Of a DNA stretch of 31,693 nt, positions 7,490 to 15,799 are shown one piece after another. Numbering within the stretch: the first letter of the stretch is position 1; the number at the start of each line of letters is the position of its first letter. The notes under the pieces are model-generated. The model had not been told where the DNA came from, searched no databases, and worked only from the letters and a program-made list of their open reading frames with translations. The DNA lies in the NCBI GenBank assembly GCA_043817345.1, contig JBDRGZ010000041.1, positions 1 to 31,693 of the forward strand, given 5' to 3'. The position numbers and the translations under genes are program-made. This DNA is from CAYSXS01 sp043817345. Lineage in GTDB: Bacteria; Patescibacteriota; Patescibacteriia; UBA2196.

Positions 7490-7786
7490 TTAAACCAAGT
7501 ATCTAAAGCTATCCACCATACCACTAAATTTACTATTTAACTCCTCTAAAATGTCTCTTTCGTGTAATTTAATCTCTTGGGCCATTACTGATGAAAGAGA
7601 AGCTATGGTTAATATCTTATCCTTGTAATACATTGCTTTGGCTTTACTACTGCCAACACTCCCCCATTTGTTTTCTAATATTTTATCAAATTCATCACAA
7701 ACCAAAGAAGCCTGGATTGATTTAGCTAATCCAGACTGGTTTTTAAAGTTTTTATTTAATATTTTATTTATTTCAGTAAAGGCCAT
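7490..7786 (-). CDS. dciA: DciA-like protein (DUF721), putative replicative helicase loader
   Basis: The 98-residue protein fits the DUF721/DciA domain: an N-terminal helical part (INKILNKNF), then WGSVGSSKAKAMYYKDKILT, then the typical SSVMAQEIKLHERDILEEL helix and a short end SFRYLV. DciA proteins help load DnaB in bacteria without DnaC or DnaI. Here the usual W-x2-VVG motif appears as WGSVGS. It lies directly downstream of the UvrD-like helicase, separated by a 145-bp repeat that ends 15 bp before its start. The family call is moderate because the domain is short and variable. Confidence 0.75.
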   Translation of the reverse strand: MAFTEINKILNKNFKNQSGLAKSIQASLVCDEFDKILENKWGSVGSSKAKAMYYKDKILTIASLSSVMAQEIKLHERDILEELNSKFSGMVDSFRYLV

Positions 7787-7800
7787 TATTTTTTACTAAT

Positions 7801-7945
7801 GTCATCCTGAGCGACCTCTAGGGTTGCTATGAATCGAAGGATCTAAAAGTTTGCAAACAATACTTAGTGCTAAGATAAAATTTATCTTGCAAGTTACTAG
7901 ATCTTTCGACTCGTCGCCCTATCGGGACTCCTCGCTCAAGATGAC
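7801..7945 (-). repeat. 145-bp palindromic repeat R2 (inverted copy of R1)
   Basis: The reverse complement of this segment matches 312-456 over the full length with about four substitutions. Its right end overlaps the last codons of the UvrD-like gene: the TGA stop (7936-7938) is part of the repeat terminus GTCATCTTGA. Its left end lies 15 bp from the dciA start. Confidence 0.92.
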
Positions 7946-10878
7946 ATTTTAAAAGAGCACATATTTTTAAAATCACAATACTGACACTTAAACTTATTTG
8001 GTGTGGCATTAAAATCTGCTGATCTAATTTGTTTAATCCGCTCTAACATTTTTTCTTTTTGTTTATCAATCTCTTCATCAGTTCCTAAAAACGAGACTTG
8101 CATATTATTATCTAGATAATAGAAAGTAAGTTTATCAATATTCCAATTAAAAGTTTCTTTAGCTGCCATCTGGTACATTAGTAACTGATCTTTTTCTACA
8201 GTTTTTTCTGTTTTAGCTCTACCTGTTTTGTAATCTATAATTTCCACTTTATTATCCCCAACATGATCTACCCTATCAATTACACCCCTAATAGAATAGT
8301 CTTTAATTTTAAAATTAAAACCTTTTTCTAATTCAATAACTTTAGGAGTATTTTCTTTTACTTGTCGGTATAGATTCTTTAAAGATTTTTCTCCTTGTTT
8401 CTTGTATTCTTGCTTTTGTTCTTTAGACTCGTACCAGTCGTCAATCCATGATTCTCTATATATATCAATTAATTCTTTCTCGCTTGGCAAAACTTTTTTA
8501 TCGTTATCTTTTTTGTTAAACAAATCATCTTGTCGTATATCTCCACTTTGTTTGATTAAAGCCATAAATTTCTGTAAAGCAGAATGCATTGTTTTTCCAT
8601 AACTAAATACAGCCTTGCCTGTTACGGGAATTTTTAAGATAAAACCAAGATAATATTGATATGGGCATGTTTCATAACCCTTAAGTTGAGAATATGAAAA
8701 AGATGTTGGTACTTGAACTTTAGAATTTTTGACATCAACTGTTTGTATATTAAATTCTTGTTTTTGCTCTTTAGAATCTTTCTTTTCAATCTCTGGTTCT
8801 GAATCTAATCCAATTTCATAAATGAATCTAGATAATTTCTTTTTTCTGGTTCCTCCATAATCTTGTGCGGAAGTTAAATACAATCCTGATTTAGCTCTAG
8901 TCATAGCAACATAGAATAAACGTCTTTCTTCTTGCAAATGAACATCACCAGAAGGAATGATTTCTTTAATTAATTCATCTGGTAATATGATTGGGTCTTT
9001 CCTGTCCATTGAAGGAAAACGTTTATCTACAAGATTAACAACAAAAACATACTTAAACTCTAATCCTTTAGCTGCATGAATTGTCATAACTTTAACAGAT
9101 TCAGGACCTTCTTCTAATTCCTTTGATAAACTACCCTGCTCTCCTGATTCTAGTTCTAATTCTGTTAAACGCATAAAATTCTTAACAGACTTATCATCAA
9201 AAGATTTTTCAAACTCATCTATTTTTTTAATAAACAGGTTGATATATATGAAAGATTTATTATCATCTTTATTTAATAACCATTTAGAATAATTAAAATC
9301 TTGAAGAAATTGTAAAACTACAGCTTTGGTATTTTTTTCTTTGGTTAATTTGGTATGAGTCGCAATCAACCCCATTATCTTGTTTACTTTCCTAACAGTC
9401 TCTTCTTCTAAATTACTTAGCATACTAATTTTCTGACAAGCTTCATACAATGATAATGTTTTTCTTTGGCTAAATCTAGAAATTTCCATTAGATCTTCTA
9501 CCTTGATGTTCATCATTGGAAAATTTAAAACACGCCACATAGCTAAAGACTCATGATAATTGTCTAATAGTTTTATATATGCCAATACATCCATTATCAC
9601 CTCTTTAGAATACAAACCCTTAGAAGCTACAAAATTAAATGGAATTCCAGCATTTCTTAATCCGTTTAAAAAAGCTTCTGCTTGGTTATTTGCTCTAACC
9701 AAAACAGCCACATCATTAAAAGAAAAATCTTTTTCTTTACTTAATTCAATAACCTTATTAATTACACCTTCAACTTCTTGTTGAGCCGTAGAATAATGTA
9801 AATGTTCAATAATTCCTTGTTGATCTAAATTGGATTTTAATTTCTTTGAAAGCTGATTATTCTTTTTCTTTTCATTTAATTTAACTTCTAACCTTTCTGG
9901 GTTATTTAATTGAATAAAGTTATATGCTAGATCTAGAATATTTTGAGATGAGCGATAATTTTGGTTTAAAAATTTCTCTTTTGTGTTGGGGAAATCTTTC
10001 TTAAAATACAATATATTACTCATTGATGCATTTCTAAAAGCATACACACTTTGATCATCATCCCCTACAACTGTTAAATTATTACCATCTCCAACCAATA
10101 GTTTAACTAATCCATACTGAGCCCAGTTAGTATCTTGAAACTCATCAACTAAAACATATTTAAATTGATATTGATATTTTTTTAAAATATTTGGTCTTTT
10201 TCTAAAAAGTTTCAATGTATAGTTTATTAAATCACCAAAATCTAAACTAGAATTATCCAACAATAATTGTTGATAAACATGGTATGCATTAGATATTTCT
10301 TGTAATCTTTTAACTTCACTGGTTGCATCTTCCCCACCTGTACTTTCCATTGTATCCAAATCCATTTTTAATTTATCAGCATATTCTAAATATTCTTCTG
10401 GTGAAATCTCTTCATCTTTACATCTTGAAAAATGATTTACTAAAGCATGAACAAATTTAGTTGGATTACCTAAAGGTTTATAGTAATCAAGATTAAATTT
10501 ATCTAAATTTTCTCTAACCAACATCCATTGTTCTGTAGAGTTTAAAAGTTTAAAATCATTTGCTATACCAATATCTAATCCGTGAGCTTTTAATATTCTT
10601 TCACAAAAAGAATGAAAAGTCATAATCCATAAATCTGTATATCCATATGGTAATATCTTATCTACTCTTTCTTCCATCTCTCCGGCAGCTTTATCTGTAA
10701 AGGTTAAAGCTAAAATTTCATCAGCCTTAATTTTCTTTTCATTTACTAAATATGCTATTTTTTCAGTAATAACAGTGGTTTTACCTGTTCCAGCCCCAGC
10801 TACTATCAAAAGAGTCCCTAAGGTATGCTCTACGGCTTCTAATTGCTCTTTATTTAGTTGTTTCCTGTTATCTTTCAC
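7936..10878 (-). CDS. UvrD/PcrA-type helicase fused to RecB-like nuclease domain
   Basis: The 980-residue protein has a complete SF1 helicase: Walker A GAGTGKTTV (about residues 28-36), LVDEFQDTNWAQ (motif II), GDDDQSVYAFRNA (III), NQNYRSS (IV), VMTIHAAKGLEF (V) and RRLFYVAMTRAK (VI). The C-terminal 240 or so residues are a PD-(D/E)XK nuclease: CPYQYYLGF, GVIDRVDHV, IIDYKTGRAK, QLLMYQ. The cluster CQYCDFKNMC plus the upstream Cys suggests a 4Fe-4S site as in AddB/Cas4-type nucleases. This points to double-strand break processing (AddAB/AdnAB-like). No ATG precedes the Walker motif in frame, so the GTG at 10878 is used. The stop codon lies inside repeat R2. Confidence 0.93.
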   Translation of the reverse strand: MKDNRKQLNKEQLEAVEHTLGTLLIVAGAGTGKTTVITEKIAYLVNEKKIKADEILALTFTDKAAGEMEERVDKILPYGYTDLWIMTFHSFCERILKAHGLDIGIANDFKLLNSTEQWMLVRENLDKFNLDYYKPLGNPTKFVHALVNHFSRCKDEEISPEEYLEYADKLKMDLDTMESTGGEDATSEVKRLQEISNAYHVYQQLLLDNSSLDFGDLINYTLKLFRKRPNILKKYQYQFKYVLVDEFQDTNWAQYGLVKLLVGDGNNLTVVGDDDQSVYAFRNASMSNILYFKKDFPNTKEKFLNQNYRSSQNILDLAYNFIQLNNPERLEVKLNEKKKNNQLSKKLKSNLDQQGIIEHLHYSTAQQEVEGVINKVIELSKEKDFSFNDVAVLVRANNQAEAFLNGLRNAGIPFNFVASKGLYSKEVIMDVLAYIKLLDNYHESLAMWRVLNFPMMNIKVEDLMEISRFSQRKTLSLYEACQKISMLSNLEEETVRKVNKIMGLIATHTKLTKEKNTKAVVLQFLQDFNYSKWLLNKDDNKSFIYINLFIKKIDEFEKSFDDKSVKNFMRLTELELESGEQGSLSKELEEGPESVKVMTIHAAKGLEFKYVFVVNLVDKRFPSMDRKDPIILPDELIKEIIPSGDVHLQEERRLFYVAMTRAKSGLYLTSAQDYGGTRKKKLSRFIYEIGLDSEPEIEKKDSKEQKQEFNIQTVDVKNSKVQVPTSFSYSQLKGYETCPYQYYLGFILKIPVTGKAVFSYGKTMHSALQKFMALIKQSGDIRQDDLFNKKDNDKKVLPSEKELIDIYRESWIDDWYESKEQKQEYKKQGEKSLKNLYRQVKENTPKVIELEKGFNFKIKDYSIRGVIDRVDHVGDNKVEIIDYKTGRAKTEKTVEKDQLLMYQMAAKETFNWNIDKLTFYYLDNNMQVSFLGTDEEIDKQKEKMLERIKQIRSADFNATPNKFKCQYCDFKNMCSFKMSS

Positions 10879-10920
10879 ACTTTTACTTTATCATGAAACC
10901 TTTTAGTTGACAAAAAAATA

Positions 10921-10950
10921 CTTATATACTGGCATGATAATATCATCCAA
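10921..10950 (-). promoter_or_regulatory. Putative promoter for the helicase gene, with an operator-like palindrome
   Basis: On the minus strand: -35-like TTGGAT (10945-10950), 18-bp spacer, -10 TATAAG (10921-10926). Within the spacer lies an odd palindrome, ATGATA-A-TATCAT (10934-10946), placed where a repressor would block RNA polymerase. The rest of the gap 10879-11059 holds only the rmuC terminator and AT-rich sequence. Confidence 0.4.
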
Positions 10951-10989
10951 GATGTTAAATTAGAGTTAGAGTAAAGCTAATATATACAA

Positions 10990-11016
10990 AAGCCCCGCAC
11001 CAAAAGTGTGGGGTCT
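10990..11016 (-). terminator. Intrinsic terminator after rmuC
   Basis: GC-rich stem: on the minus strand GACCCCACAC pairs with GTGCGGGGC (about 9 bp with wobble) around a TTTTG loop, followed by TTTTG. This is the most GC-rich hairpin in a very AT-rich neighbourhood, about 45 bases after the rmuC stop. Confidence 0.8.
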
Positions 11017-11059
11017 TTTCTTGTTTTTTAGATTCTTTACTCTATTTCTATAATCAATT

Positions 11060-12103
11060 TTATTCATCTACTTTGGGCCTATCTAAAACCAATGGATCCA
11101 TTTGCTTTTCTCCCTCAGTTATTTTAACCACATCTTTATCAATCTTATTCAACTCTTTATATGCTGAGTTATACATATTTACAGTTGTTCCTAAGTTATT
11201 ACCTAACTTTTTCATATATTCTTCAAAACTTAAGATGTGCTTACCTAACTTCTCCACATTATTCCTTATCTCTTTAGCAGACTCTTCAATTTGTAAAGCT
11301 TTCAAACCCTGTAAAACTGTTTGTAAATATGCAGCAAAAGTTGTCGGAGATACGATAATGACTTTTTTTTCATTAAAAGCATAGTCTATCAAACTTCTAG
11401 TATTAACTTTAACTGCTCCAATTTCATTAATAAGTAGATCATAATATATTCCTTCTGCAGGAATGAACATAAAGGCGAAATCTAATGTATCTTCTTGAGG
11501 ACGAATATATTTAGATGTTTCATTAATTCTTTTCTTTAAATCATCCTTAAAACTTTTTTCCAATTCTAGTTTCTTACTCTCATCCTTTTCATTTAATATC
11601 CGCCTATAGTTTTCTAAAGGAAACTTGGCATCAACCGGTAGTATCTTATCTTTAATATGGATAGCTGCATCTACAGCTTCCCCATTTTTAAAATGGTATT
11701 GCATTTCAAAGCTTCCTGGGGGTAGTATGTTGTTTAAAATCATTTCTAATCCTGCCTCACCTAGACTTCCTCTGTTCTTTGAATTAGTTAAAACTTGTTC
11801 TAAATTTTTAAGTTGTCCTGTAAAATCTACCACCTGCTTATTTGTGCTCTCTAATCTTTCTAACTTAGATGTTACATCTTTAATTATGTCTCCTGTTTGA
11901 AAAGATTGCTTCTGAATAAATTCTAAATTCTTTTCTAAACTACCTTTCATCTCTTCTTTAATCTTACCTATCTCATCTCTCATATCTTTTAATTTGTCAT
12001 CTTGACCTTCATCTTTTCCACCTTTACGCGTCAAAACAAACAGAACTGCTCCAAAACCAGCTAAAACAAGGATTATTAAAATTATTTGAAATATGGTTGA
12101 CAT
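11060..12103 (-). CDS. rmuC: DNA recombination protein RmuC family
   Basis: RmuC proteins limit recombination at inverted repeats and carry a restriction-like fold. The 347-residue protein has one N-terminal membrane helix (IFQIILIILVLAGFGAVLFV), then a coiled coil (about residues 35-115, with many E, K, L), then the conserved core: GEAGLEMIL, LPVDAKFPLENYRRI, DFAFMFIPAEGIYYDLL and SPTTFAAYLQTVLQGLKALQ. The C-terminal part is again helical. It has its own promoter (12126-12153) and terminator, so it is probably monocistronic. Given that the family limits inverted-repeat rearrangements, its presence beside many inverted repeats is suggestive at most. Confidence 0.93.
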   Translation of the reverse strand: MSTIFQIILIILVLAGFGAVLFVLTRKGGKDEGQDDKLKDMRDEIGKIKEEMKGSLEKNLEFIQKQSFQTGDIIKDVTSKLERLESTNKQVVDFTGQLKNLEQVLTNSKNRGSLGEAGLEMILNNILPPGSFEMQYHFKNGEAVDAAIHIKDKILPVDAKFPLENYRRILNEKDESKKLELEKSFKDDLKKRINETSKYIRPQEDTLDFAFMFIPAEGIYYDLLINEIGAVKVNTRSLIDYAFNEKKVIIVSPTTFAAYLQTVLQGLKALQIEESAKEIRNNVEKLGKHILSFEEYMKKLGNNLGTTVNMYNSAYKELNKIDKDVVKITEGEKQMDPLVLDRPKVDE

Positions 12104-12125
12104 TTTATTTATTTAATGTTATGTC

Positions 12126-12153
12126 ATTGTAACACAATATTAGTTAATTTCAA
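12126..12153 (-). promoter_or_regulatory. Sigma-70-type promoter for rmuC
   Basis: On the minus strand: -35 TTGAAA (12148-12153), 16-bp spacer, -10 TACAAT (12126-12131), each five of six to consensus. Predicted start is near 12119, 16 bases before the ATG at 12103. Confidence 0.6.
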
Positions 12154-12185
12154 AAATTTTTATAAAAATAAAAGGAAATAAATTT

Positions 12186-13049
12186 TTATTTTTTAAAAAA
12201 TATTTTTTTGCAATTTTCTAAAGTCTGTTCACAAACTTCCTCATGCCTCACCTCTTTCAACTCCCCCACCTTACGAGCCACGGATTCAACATTCTGTGGC
12301 TCATTTTTTTTACCACGATTTGGCTCTGGTGTTAAATATGGTGAGTCAGTCTCAATTAAAATCCTATCTAAAGGAACAAACTTAACAATCTCTCTTAAAT
12401 TATCAACTGATTTATTTTTAAAAGTAATAACTCCATTAAAACCAATATACATACCTAAATCTAAAAACTTTTTAGCAATTTCTTTGGTTGCTCTGGAATC
12501 AAAACTATGAACTACTCCTTTTAATTCTCTATCCCTAACTATTTCATATAGATCATCATATGCATCAGTTGAATTGTCTTTACTACCTCTTGCATGAAAA
12601 ACTATTGGTAAATTATTTTTCTTTGCAAAATCTAATTGTGGAATTAATCCATTTTTCTGTAATTCTTTAATTTCTTCAAATCCTCTATCGTCTGGAATAT
12701 GCCAGTAATCTAAACCAATCTCTCCAATAGCTACAATTTTGCTATTTTCATCTTCGTCTAATAGCTCTTGGTATTTTTTTTCATCAAACTGTTCTTCACG
12801 AGATTTAAATTTAACTTCTTCTTCATCAACCTCTGTTGAGGATAAATGAATTGGGTGTAATCCAATTACTGCATAAATTGGATCATTAGGATATTCATTA
12901 GCAATACTTAATGCCCTCTTGGATGTATCTATTTGTGAACCAACATTAATAACGCCGATTTCTTTTTCTAAGCAATCGGCTATTATTTTCCTATAATCAT
13001 CTTTAAAAGATGAAAAATTTAAATGACAATGACTGTCTATGAGTTTCAT
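12186..13049 (-). CDS. tatD: TatD family metal-dependent hydrolase/DNase
   Basis: TatD proteins are TIM-barrel metal-dependent nucleases linked to DNA repair. The 287-residue protein shows the metal ligands in order: LIDSHCHLNF (His7, His9), VAIGEIGLDYW (Glu), VFHARGS (His), VVHSFDS (His) and ETDSPYLTPEP (Asp). I use the ATG at 13049, which places MKLIDSHCH at the N-terminus as is usual. A longer frame from 13067 would add MTSLKN, but those codons come from the end of repeat R3, whose ATGACATC sequence happens to supply a start. Confidence 0.95.
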   Translation of the reverse strand: MKLIDSHCHLNFSSFKDDYRKIIADCLEKEIGVINVGSQIDTSKRALSIANEYPNDPIYAVIGLHPIHLSSTEVDEEEVKFKSREEQFDEKKYQELLDEDENSKIVAIGEIGLDYWHIPDDRGFEEIKELQKNGLIPQLDFAKKNNLPIVFHARGSKDNSTDAYDDLYEIVRDRELKGVVHSFDSRATKEIAKKFLDLGMYIGFNGVITFKNKSVDNLREIVKFVPLDRILIETDSPYLTPEPNRGKKNEPQNVESVARKVGELKEVRHEEVCEQTLENCKKIFFKK

Positions 13050-13062
13050 ATTTTTTAAGGAT

Positions 13063-13169
13063 GTCATCCTGAGTGTCTTTTAAAGCTGTCGGGAACGAAG
13101 GATCTGTTTTTTAAAATAATTTAAACAGATTCTTCGCTCAAAACGACCAAAAAAGTCGTTCAGAATGAC
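13063..13169 (+). repeat. 107-bp palindromic repeat R3
   Basis: The ends are GTCATCCTGAGT and GTCGTTCAGAATGAC. The inner arms GAAGGATCTGTTT and AAACAGATTCTTC form a hairpin. It is closely similar to R4 (22650-22743) and shares ends with R1/R2. It lies between cvpA and tatD: the right end carries the cvpA stop codon (13160-13162) and the left end touches the tatD upstream region. Confidence 0.88.
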
Positions 13170-13681
13170 ATAATAGATTTAGCTTCTTCAAAAATTTCAG
13201 GCAATAAAGGTAATAGCCATGTTCCTACGCCAAATAAATATTCTGCTAATTTTGAACCCTCAATTACAGGCAGTAAAAATTCTGCAAAAGGAAATCTAAT
13301 TACAAAAACTAAAATTACTCCCATCACTATCCCGCCTTCAATTACACCAAAAATTAATCCAGTGATACGATTAATTGTTTTTAAGAAAGGAATTACAGAT
13401 AATATGTTATATATCTTATTCAAAACCCAAAATACTAAACTAATCAAACGACTAACAATAATGAAAATTATTAAAAAACCAACAATTCTTGCCCAATTGT
13501 CTGGCATACCCATACCAACAAACCAATCTGCAAAAGGTTGAAAATAGTTAGAAGCAACTATTACTCCTAAAACTGTTCCTACCAAAGATCCAAACGAACG
13601 AATTAATCCAAAGAAAAATCCAGCAAAAGCAAAGAAAAATAGGATAATTATTAAAATAAAATCGAGCATAGTTAGAGTCAT
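13160..13681 (-). CDS. CvpA family membrane protein
   Basis: The 173-residue protein has four predicted membrane helices and the CvpA fold pattern: LDFILIIILFFFAFAGFFFG, GLIRSFGSLVGTVLGVIVA, ADWF, then IVGFLIIFIIVSRLISLVFW and TGLIFGVIEGGIVMGVILVF. CvpA-type proteins are needed for colicin V production in E. coli and affect envelope stress; the role here is unknown. Two in-frame ATGs (13681 and 13669) are possible; the first has AAAATAT directly upstream like many starts here. It ends IMSF with its TGA supplied by repeat R3. Confidence 0.85.
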   Translation of the reverse strand: MTLTMLDFILIIILFFFAFAGFFFGLIRSFGSLVGTVLGVIVASNYFQPFADWFVGMGMPDNWARIVGFLIIFIIVSRLISLVFWVLNKIYNILSVIPFLKTINRITGLIFGVIEGGIVMGVILVFVIRFPFAEFLLPVIEGSKLAEYLFGVGTWLLPLLPEIFEEAKSIMSF

Positions 13682-13695
13682 ATATTTTTATTTAA

Positions 13696-15117
13696 TTAAA
13701 TTCTAGGAAATAAAGGATCTTGTTTTTTAATTTGTTTGTCACTAAACTGCTTAAGAATAGTTTCTGAAATACTAGGTGTAAACGGAAATAATAGCTCAGC
13801 TACATTTAAAATTACTTGAGCTACAGGTTCTAAAACTTTTTTAATTTCATTTTTATCTTCCATTTTCCATGGTTTAGCATTACTAATATCTTCATCACAT
13901 TTTCTTAATTGACTCCACAAAACTTCTAAAGCTTCATTAAATTTATATTCCCCCATCTTATTATTAAAATCTTTCTTTAATTTTTCGTCACTACCAATTT
14001 GTATATTAGCTTCAATTTGATTTTGTTCTAATAAATTAGAAGTCCTGGCAACTAAGTTACCCAATCCATTAGCTAAATCTGCATTATATTGTTGTTCAAA
14101 TCTTTCAATTGAAAATTCACTATCATCAACTGGATTAATGTAACGCAATAAATAGTAACGTAATGGATCTGTCCCATATTTTTCAACCAACTCAAAAGGA
14201 TCAATTACATTACCAAGCGATTTACTCATTTTCTGGCCACCAACAGCGTTGATAAAACCATGAATAAAAATCTGTTTAGAAGTTTGGAGGCCAGCTGATA
14301 AAAGCATTGCTTGCCACATAGAAGATTGTTGTCGTAAATTATCCTTACCTGCTACCTGTACGCCAGGCCAATATTCATTAAATTTATCTAAATCATTAGG
14401 CCACCCTAGACATGAGATATAGTTAATTAAAGCATCAAACCAAACATACATAACATGTTGATCATCACCAGGGACAGGAATTCCCCATGGCATTTTATCC
14501 TTTAAACGTGAAATGCTAAAATCCTCCAGACCTCTTTCTGTAAATTTTGTAATTTCATTTAATCTAAAGCCTGGTACAACAAAATCTGGATTATTTTTAT
14601 ATAGTTCTAAAAGTTTATCTTGATAGTTTGAATACCGAAAAAAATAATTTTCTTCATCTATTGTTTCTAAATCTAAATTAGGATGGATTGGACATTTATC
14701 ATTTTCTAATTCCGACTCTGTTTTTTCTAACTCACAACCAACACAATACTTAACTTTATAACTTTTCTTATAGATATCACCTTTATCAAAACATTTCTGC
14801 CAAAATTCCTGAGCTGCTTTTATGTGGTGTTCGTCTGTAGTGCGAATAAAATTATCATAGCTTAAATTCAGAGCTTTTTTTAAATCATCAAATTTGGCTG
14901 CATATTCATTACAATAATCTTGAGGATCTTTTTTTTGCTCAATTGCACTACGATAAATTTTTAGACCATGCTCATCAGTACCAGTATTAAAAAATACATC
15001 ATCGCCATTCTGACGATGGTATCTAGCAATTACATCTGCTTGTACAATCTCTAACGCAAAACCAATGTGTGGTTTATCATTAACATAAGGTAAAGTTGTT
15101 GTAATGTAATATTTCAT
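13696..15117 (-). CDS. metG: Methionyl-tRNA synthetase (short form)
   Basis: MetRS charges tRNA-Met. The 473-residue protein has the class I core: the HIGH region reads PHIGF (His17-Phe20), GTDEHG follows, and KMSKSLGNVIDP is the second signature. The single zinc knuckle has CVGC and CPIH ligands, as in the Thermus-type enzyme. The anticodon-binding helical domain runs to the end (NADLANGLGNLVAR onwards). The C-terminal EMAP-like tRNA-binding domain of longer MetRS proteins is absent. It is in a run AI-2E permease, rsmI, metG, cvpA with 8-14 bp gaps. Confidence 0.97.
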   Translation of the reverse strand: MKYYITTTLPYVNDKPHIGFALEIVQADVIARYHRQNGDDVFFNTGTDEHGLKIYRSAIEQKKDPQDYCNEYAAKFDDLKKALNLSYDNFIRTTDEHHIKAAQEFWQKCFDKGDIYKKSYKVKYCVGCELEKTESELENDKCPIHPNLDLETIDEENYFFRYSNYQDKLLELYKNNPDFVVPGFRLNEITKFTERGLEDFSISRLKDKMPWGIPVPGDDQHVMYVWFDALINYISCLGWPNDLDKFNEYWPGVQVAGKDNLRQQSSMWQAMLLSAGLQTSKQIFIHGFINAVGGQKMSKSLGNVIDPFELVEKYGTDPLRYYLLRYINPVDDSEFSIERFEQQYNADLANGLGNLVARTSNLLEQNQIEANIQIGSDEKLKKDFNNKMGEYKFNEALEVLWSQLRKCDEDISNAKPWKMEDKNEIKKVLEPVAQVILNVAELLFPFTPSISETILKQFSDKQIKKQDPLFPRI

Positions 15118-15128
15118 ATATATGTATT

Positions 15129-15791
15129 CTAAACTCCGACTACTACCACGTACTCTCCTTTTACTTTATCATTCTCTACTTGCCCCAACACTTCTTCAAT
15201 ATCCCCGCGGTAAATAGTTTCAAACTTTTTAGTTAATTCTCTACAAACTACAAATTTTTTATCTTTTGTTCTAAATTCTTTTAATATATTTAATGTTTTA
15301 ACAATTCTATGTTTTGATTCATAGAAAACAGTAGTTTTCTTTTCTTTCCAGATTTCTTTTAACATTTTTTGCTTTCCTTTTTTGTGAGGGATAAAACCTA
15401 GAAAAATAAAGTTATCTGTTGGCAATCCACTAATTGATAAGGCTGTAGTTACCGCACTAGTTCCAGGGATAGGTATGATATCAAGATTTTCTGAATTTAC
15501 CAAATCTCTAATTAACATATTACCTGGATCTGATATACCAGGAGTACCAGCATCTGTGACTAACGCCACATCATTATCTTTTATCAATTCTATTAATGAA
15601 TCTACTTTTTTTTGTTTTGAATGTTGATGGTAACTAATGAGTTTCTTGTTATTAATCTCATAACGATCTAATAATTTCTTTGTAACCCTAGTGTCTTCAC
15701 ATAGAATATATTTTACATCTTTTAAAACACTTAACGCTCGTAAGGTAATATCTTCTAAATTTCCAATAGGTGTTGCAACAACATATATCAT
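15129..15791 (-). CDS. rsmI: 16S rRNA (cytidine1402-2'-O)-methyltransferase RsmI
   Basis: RsmI methylates C1402 in the ribosomal P site using SAM. The 220-residue protein carries the tetrapyrrole-methylase fold signatures: MIYVVATPIGNLEDIT, LCEDTRVTKKLL, LVTDAGTPGISDPG, IPGTSAVTTALSISGLP and FLGFIPHK. It ends after the core, without the short C-terminal domain seen in E. coli RsmI. It sits 11 bp before metG and 8 bp after the AI-2E permease gene. Confidence 0.96.
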   Translation of the reverse strand: MIYVVATPIGNLEDITLRALSVLKDVKYILCEDTRVTKKLLDRYEINNKKLISYHQHSKQKKVDSLIELIKDNDVALVTDAGTPGISDPGNMLIRDLVNSENLDIIPIPGTSAVTTALSISGLPTDNFIFLGFIPHKKGKQKMLKEIWKEKKTTVFYESKHRIVKTLNILKEFRTKDKKFVVCRELTKKFETIYRGDIEEVLGQVENDKVKGEYVVVVGV

Positions 15792-15799
15792 ATATCTAG

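Noticed and set aside
7827..8009. A 60-codon frame on the minus strand across repeat R2
   Set aside because: It lies almost wholly in the repeat and overlaps the end of the helicase gene in another frame; its composition is not protein-like.
10906..10946. Plus-strand TTGACA followed by TATACT and GATAAT as a divergent promoter
   Set aside because: Spacings are 12 and 23 bases, not near 17, and no plus-strand gene follows.
12150..12185. Intrinsic terminator after tatD from the palindrome ATTTTTATAAAAAT
   Set aside because: The stem is made only of A and T and overlaps the rmuC promoter region; too weak to call.
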